Of a DNA stretch of 6,951 nt, positions 5,061 through 6,951 are shown piece after piece. The stretch's first letter is position 1. The number at the start of each line of letters is the position of its first letter. The notes beneath the pieces were generated by a model that saw nothing but the letters and a program-made list of their open reading frames with translations, did not search any database and was not told the origin of the DNA. The position numbers and the translations under genes were made by a program. Location of the stretch: the NCBI GenBank assembly GCA_020201415.1, contig JAIVGW010000309.1:1-6951 (forward strand), read 5' to 3'. The stretch is from Lentisphaerota bacterium (GTDB lineage: Bacteria > Verrucomicrobiota > Kiritimatiellia > JAAZAB01).

Positions 5061-5078
5061 CAATTCTCCCCATTCTCT

Positions 5079-5255
5079 TCAGTTTGTTTTCGACCCCTTC
5101 TTCCGTTCCAAAGCCTTCAAGATATCGACCACCTGCTGTTCAAACGGGGGCAGATTATCTTGGATCGTGAATACAGATTCACCATCCCGGGCGTAGTCGT
5201 GAATCTGGCGCAACGCATCCTGGATATGGAAGAGATATACCCGGTCGTCTTTCAT
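5079..5255 (-). pseudogene. HEPN (HepT/DUF86) toxin with its catalytic centre deleted
   Basis: The 58-codon frame starts at ATG 5255, overlapping the MNT gene by four bases (ATGA). MKDDRVYLFHIQDALRQIHDYARDG is a normal N-terminal helix of the HepT/DUF86 family. After SVF (residue 29) it jumps to TIQDNLPPFEQQVVDILKAL, the usual C-terminal helix. The family is about 110 residues, so about 50 are missing, including the LEIIGEA helix and the RX4HXY RNase motif (present in the intact copy at 6536-6862). The frame is kept, so a stable short protein could exist, but it cannot be an RNase. I infer an in-frame deletion around 5160-5175. Confidence 0.88.
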
Positions 5256-5542
5256 AGAGAAACAGCCTCGGCAAATATTCGATCCCTGAGGTAAGGGCTT
5301 ACGCCACCATCCACAACCACATCCACTTTACGGTTGAGCAATTTTCCCAGTTCGCGTTCAACGGCGACCAGGTCCATGAGAGACCGATCATCGTCCATGT
5401 CAACAAGGAGATCAATGTCACTATCTTTGTCATCCTCGCCACGTGCGATTGAACCGAAAATCCTGATGTTCCGTGCGCCATGTCGGGCGGCCATGCTACG
5501 GACAGTAGATGCTCTTTCTTTAATTTGTTCCAATCCCGACAT
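5252..5542 (-). CDS. mntA: MNT-domain nucleotidyltransferase antitoxin (MntA-like)
   Basis: The 96-residue protein has IRIFGSIARGEDDKDSDIDLLVD, i.e. GSX10DXD with G30, S31, D42 and D44, and a third acidic residue in VDVVVD (D74). These residues mark the minimal nucleotidyltransferase fold. MntA-type enzymes add AMP to the conserved tyrosine of HepT's RX4HXY motif, silencing the RNase. ATG 5542 follows GGAGAGGGG (5550-5558). The downstream HEPN partner has lost both the RNase residues and the tyrosine target, so this antitoxin has no functional partner here, though it could act on the intact HEPN at 6536-6862. All visible catalytic residues are present. Confidence 0.93.
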   Translation of the reverse strand: MSGLEQIKERASTVRSMAARHGARNIRIFGSIARGEDDKDSDIDLLVDMDDDRSLMDLVAVERELGKLLNRKVDVVVDGGVSPYLRDRIFAEAVSL

Positions 5543-5730
5543 GTTGAAACCCCTCTCCGAATTGCAGTCCGACTCGATCAGTCCTAACGGAAACGACTAA
5601 ATAATATTGGCATTAGCCCGAGATCGTCAAGCAAATAACGCACGATAACGTTGGGCCGTTGGCCCCGACATGATGCTAAAAAAAACAGAAAAAAGGGGGG
5701 AAAGACAGTATATATTTCAATTTTCACAGG

Positions 5731-5802
5731 ATCAACTTCTTCACTTGGCGGCCTTTGCGCCGGGGCCGTGTCCGCCGTAGCTTAAGCGTAGGAGGACGGT
5801 TC
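5731..5802 (+). repeat. Repeat R5 with a 28-bp palindrome (occupied)
   Basis: atcaacttcttcacttggcg and cctttgcgcc lead into ggggccgt, then an imperfect inverted repeat (gtccgcc at 5769-5775 and ggaggac at 5790-5796, around a core with cttaag), then ggttcaa. It matches 6012-6062. Between the mntA start and here (5543-5730) I see only the mntA leader, a weak hairpin (5650-5669) and an A-rich run. Confidence 0.7.
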
Positions 5803-5817
5803 AATACCCTTCAATCA

Positions 5818-5942
5818 GGGGTCAGTCCTTCAAATTCAAATAAGCTTAACTATTTTTATTAAAGCAGGATATGAAAGCGGCGTCGAGCCGCCGCACTCCA
5901 AAATGGAGGACGGCTCGGTCGGAGACCTCGCCCTACCTTCCC
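5818..5942 (+). repeat. Composite repeat R1 + R2 (copy 5)
   Basis: 5818-5914 is identical to 1590-1686; it then continues with the other hairpin form (ggctcggtcggagacctcgcc, 5911-5931) and ends at cctaccttccctg. It is enclosed by two R5 copies and lies on the 3' side of the HEPN/MNT module at 6536-6951. Confidence 0.9.
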
Positions 5943-5987
5943 TGCGGATAAAAGTGGTCAGTTATTTTTTATTGCAATTTTTCACTG

Positions 5988-6062
5988 GATAAACTTCTGC
6001 CCTTGGCGACCTTTGCGCCGGGGCCGTGTCCGCCGAAGCTTTAGCGTAGGCGGACGGTTCAA
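5988..6062 (+). repeat. Repeat R5 with perfect inverted-repeat insert (occupied)
   Basis: Starts ggataaacttctgcccttgg as at 271-290. After ttgcgcc and ggggccgt comes a 28-bp element, 6028-6055, with perfect 7-bp arms gtccgcc and ggcggac, then ggttcaa. The left copy (271-314) has only ttcgc there. Confidence 0.75.
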
Positions 6063-6088
6063 TTTATCCGGAATGAATAACCGCCCGC

Positions 6089-6176
6089 TTCCGCCGTCGC
6101 CAAGGCTATGGCGGACAAGCGCCAAGTTTACCACGCCAACGGCATGGAGCGCCAGGAAGATTCATGTTCGCGGGGT
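6089..6176 (+). repeat. Intergenic repeat R4, right copy
   Basis: Same as 41-161 without the 34-bp hairpin. It begins ttccgccgtcgccaaggct and ends attcatgttcgcggggt. The two copies lie about 6.0 kb apart in the same orientation and bracket nearly all the TA genes. Confidence 0.85.
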
Positions 6177-6179
6177 TGA

Positions 6180-6251
6180 CCCTTCGACTATGCTCAGGGC
6201 AAGCCCTTCGACGATGCTCAGGGCGAGCCCTTCGACGATGCTCAGGGCAAG
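6180..6251 (+). repeat. Three tandem 24-bp R3 units
   Basis: Units at 6180-6203, 6204-6227 and 6228-6251 each read cccttcgac(t/g)atgctcaggg then caag or cgag. Because 24 is a multiple of three, the minus strand encodes a repeated LALSIVEG octapeptide, giving a false open frame (6162-6407). The left R4 copy has a single unit in the same place (164-187). Confidence 0.9.
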
Positions 6252-6535
6252 TCCGCGGATAAAGGACTCGCTTCTCCTCTGCCGTTCACCCGGCGGAGGA
6301 AAAATGTATTTCCTTTCCGCTTTACAAATTTGTGAAAACTGTTGAAATATTTCCACCTTCGGCCAGCACGTCAACATCTTTGTAATAATTTCTTTGGGGT
6401 GGTTCAATAACGGGTAACAGACGGCCCACCGCAGGAGTCACCCTCCAGTTGGGCAGATGAACGAATAAGGCGAATCGAGGGCAGACCTTGAATTAGAACT
6501 GAACGATTGTCTTATTGTTTCACACACCTTAAAAA
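6252..6535. other. Gene-free stretch with an unassigned minus-strand open frame
   Basis: This stretch lies 3' of the HEPN gene. The minus strand is open from 6492 to a stop at 6322-6324 (56 codons, no ATG), including HLPNWRVTPAVGRLLPVIE and NYYKDVDVLAEGGNISTVF. A second frame (6407 downward) starts MNHPKEIITKMLTCWPKVE before running into the R3 array. I recognise neither. It may be another repeat family, or a remnant. No ribosome site was seen. Confidence 0.4.
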
Positions 6536-6862
6536 TCACCCTTGTATATCGCGCTTGAGATTCTGAAGCTTGTTTTCCACAACGTCCCAGAGAATCTCGT
6601 ATTCGAGCACATCGTAACCGTGGGCCAACACGTTGCGCAGTCCGATGATTTTATCTATATCGGCAATGTGATCAGTCAGGGACGAATGATCCCTACGGAG
6701 GCGAACCAACGCTTCGCCGATAATCTCAAGTTCGCGCTCAACGATAAGTTGCAGTTCACGGCTCGCCTTAAAATCAGCGAAGCTCTTGCCACGACAAAAT
6801 GACTGCATTTCGTCAATAGCCCGGAGAATATCTTCGTAAAGTTTTTGAGGGTTATGCCGCAT
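6536..6862 (-). CDS. hepT: HEPN-domain RNase toxin (HepT/DUF86)
   Basis: The 108-residue, all-helical protein has the N-terminal KLYEDILRAIDEMQSF helix, ERELEIIGEALVRL (42-55), LRNVLAHGYD (75-84) and a final LWDVVENKLQNLKRDI helix (91-106). R76 and H81 with Y83 form the RX4HXY motif. HepT is an RNase that cuts mRNA or tRNA and is silenced by MntA, which adds AMP to the motif tyrosine. The ATG at 6862 overlaps the end of the MNT gene by 11 bp. Length and motifs are normal, so it should be active. It differs from the deleted copy at 5079-5255 and is not a recent duplicate. Confidence 0.95.
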   Translation of the reverse strand: MRHNPQKLYEDILRAIDEMQSFCRGKSFADFKASRELQLIVERELEIIGEALVRLRRDHSSLTDHIADIDKIIGLRNVLAHGYDVLEYEILWDVVENKLQNLKRDIQG

Positions 6863-6951
6863 AGATTAGTCTTTGGGTTTCTTCGATTTCACGTTTCAGG
6901 ATGCTGTTGCGAATGCTGGAAAGGCACACGATATCCACCGGACGTCCGAAC
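6852..6951 (-). CDS. MNT-type nucleotidyltransferase antitoxin, C-terminal end (partial)
   Basis: Reading in from the window edge the frame gives FGRPVDIVCLSSIRNSILK then REIEETQRLIYAA and a TAA (6852-6854). Thirty-two residues are visible; the VDIV strand carries the third acidic residue of the MNT fold and the ending (..EIEETQRLIYA) is typical of MntA-like proteins. The GSX10DXD motif lies outside the window. It overlaps hepT by 11 bp, the usual MNT-HEPN order with antitoxin first. Its complete state cannot be judged. Confidence 0.8.
   Translation of the reverse strand, partial: FGRPVDIVCLSSIRNSILKREIEETQRLIYAA

Noticed and set aside
4762..5196. Open frames of 64-130 codons on both strands
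   Set aside because: They are translations of tandem R2 units (SGVEPPHSKM, SAAARRRF) or antisense to the HEPN remnant.
5650..5669. Possible terminator hairpin gttgggccgttggccccgac
   Set aside because: The stem is bulged, no plus-strand gene ends here, and for the minus strand the T-run lies before, not after, the stem.
6162..6407. 81-codon minus frame with LALSIVEG repeats
   Set aside because: The C-terminal half is the 24-bp tandem R3; the first half has no family match or ribosome site.

Overview
This window looks like an accessory, toxin-antitoxin (TA)-rich region of a bacterial chromosome. The organism cannot be fixed. The families of short GC-rich palindromic intergenic repeats, in between AT-richer genes, recall environmental PVC-type genomes (Kiritimatiellota/Lentisphaerota) or similar lineages. 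That is pattern memory, not proof. No rRNA, tRNA, CRISPR array, transposase or integrase was seen.

All recognisable genes lie on the minus strand, so transcription runs right to left. From right to left the window holds: the end of a MNT-type nucleotidyltransferase antitoxin and an intact HEPN (HepT/DUF86) toxin (6536-6951); a second MNT antitoxin with a HEPN partner that has lost its centre (5079-5542); a four-gene run of two pairs, DUF433/DUF5615 and DUF4258/YgiT-type zinc finger (3557-4617), the DUF4258 gene being probably frameshifted; HicB/HicA (2858-3296); a VapB-like antitoxin with a VapC PIN toxin (1834-2456); a 5' fragment of a wecB-type UDP-GlcNAc 2-epimerase (1209-1586); and a candidate BECR-like nuclease/DUF2283 pair (669-1186). 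Within pairs the genes overlap or nearly touch (ATGA overlaps at 3784-3787 and 5252-5255, and a possible one at 2223-2226), as in translationally coupled TA operons.

The spaces between modules are a mosaic of repeats in a constant + orientation. R1 begins ggggtcagtccttcaaa. R6 is a run of 7-bp TTTTAGG/TGTTAGG units. R2 carries two hairpins, GCGGC-GTCGA-GCCGC and GGC..CGGAG..GCC. R3 is the 24-bp cccttcgac-atgctcaggg unit. R4 is a longer unit at both window ends. R5 has an insertion of a 28-bp palindrome. Each TA module has such repeats at its 3' side, so the region reads as (TA pair + repeat) repeated six times. One 97-bp stretch is perfectly duplicated (1590-1686 and 5818-5914).

In at least two modules the toxin is damaged while the antitoxin is intact (HEPN at 5079-5255, DUF4258 at 3784-4020), and wecB is cut off. 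This suggests an old, rearranging island where toxins decay and antitoxins persist. Gene families were assigned by reading motifs, without database searches.
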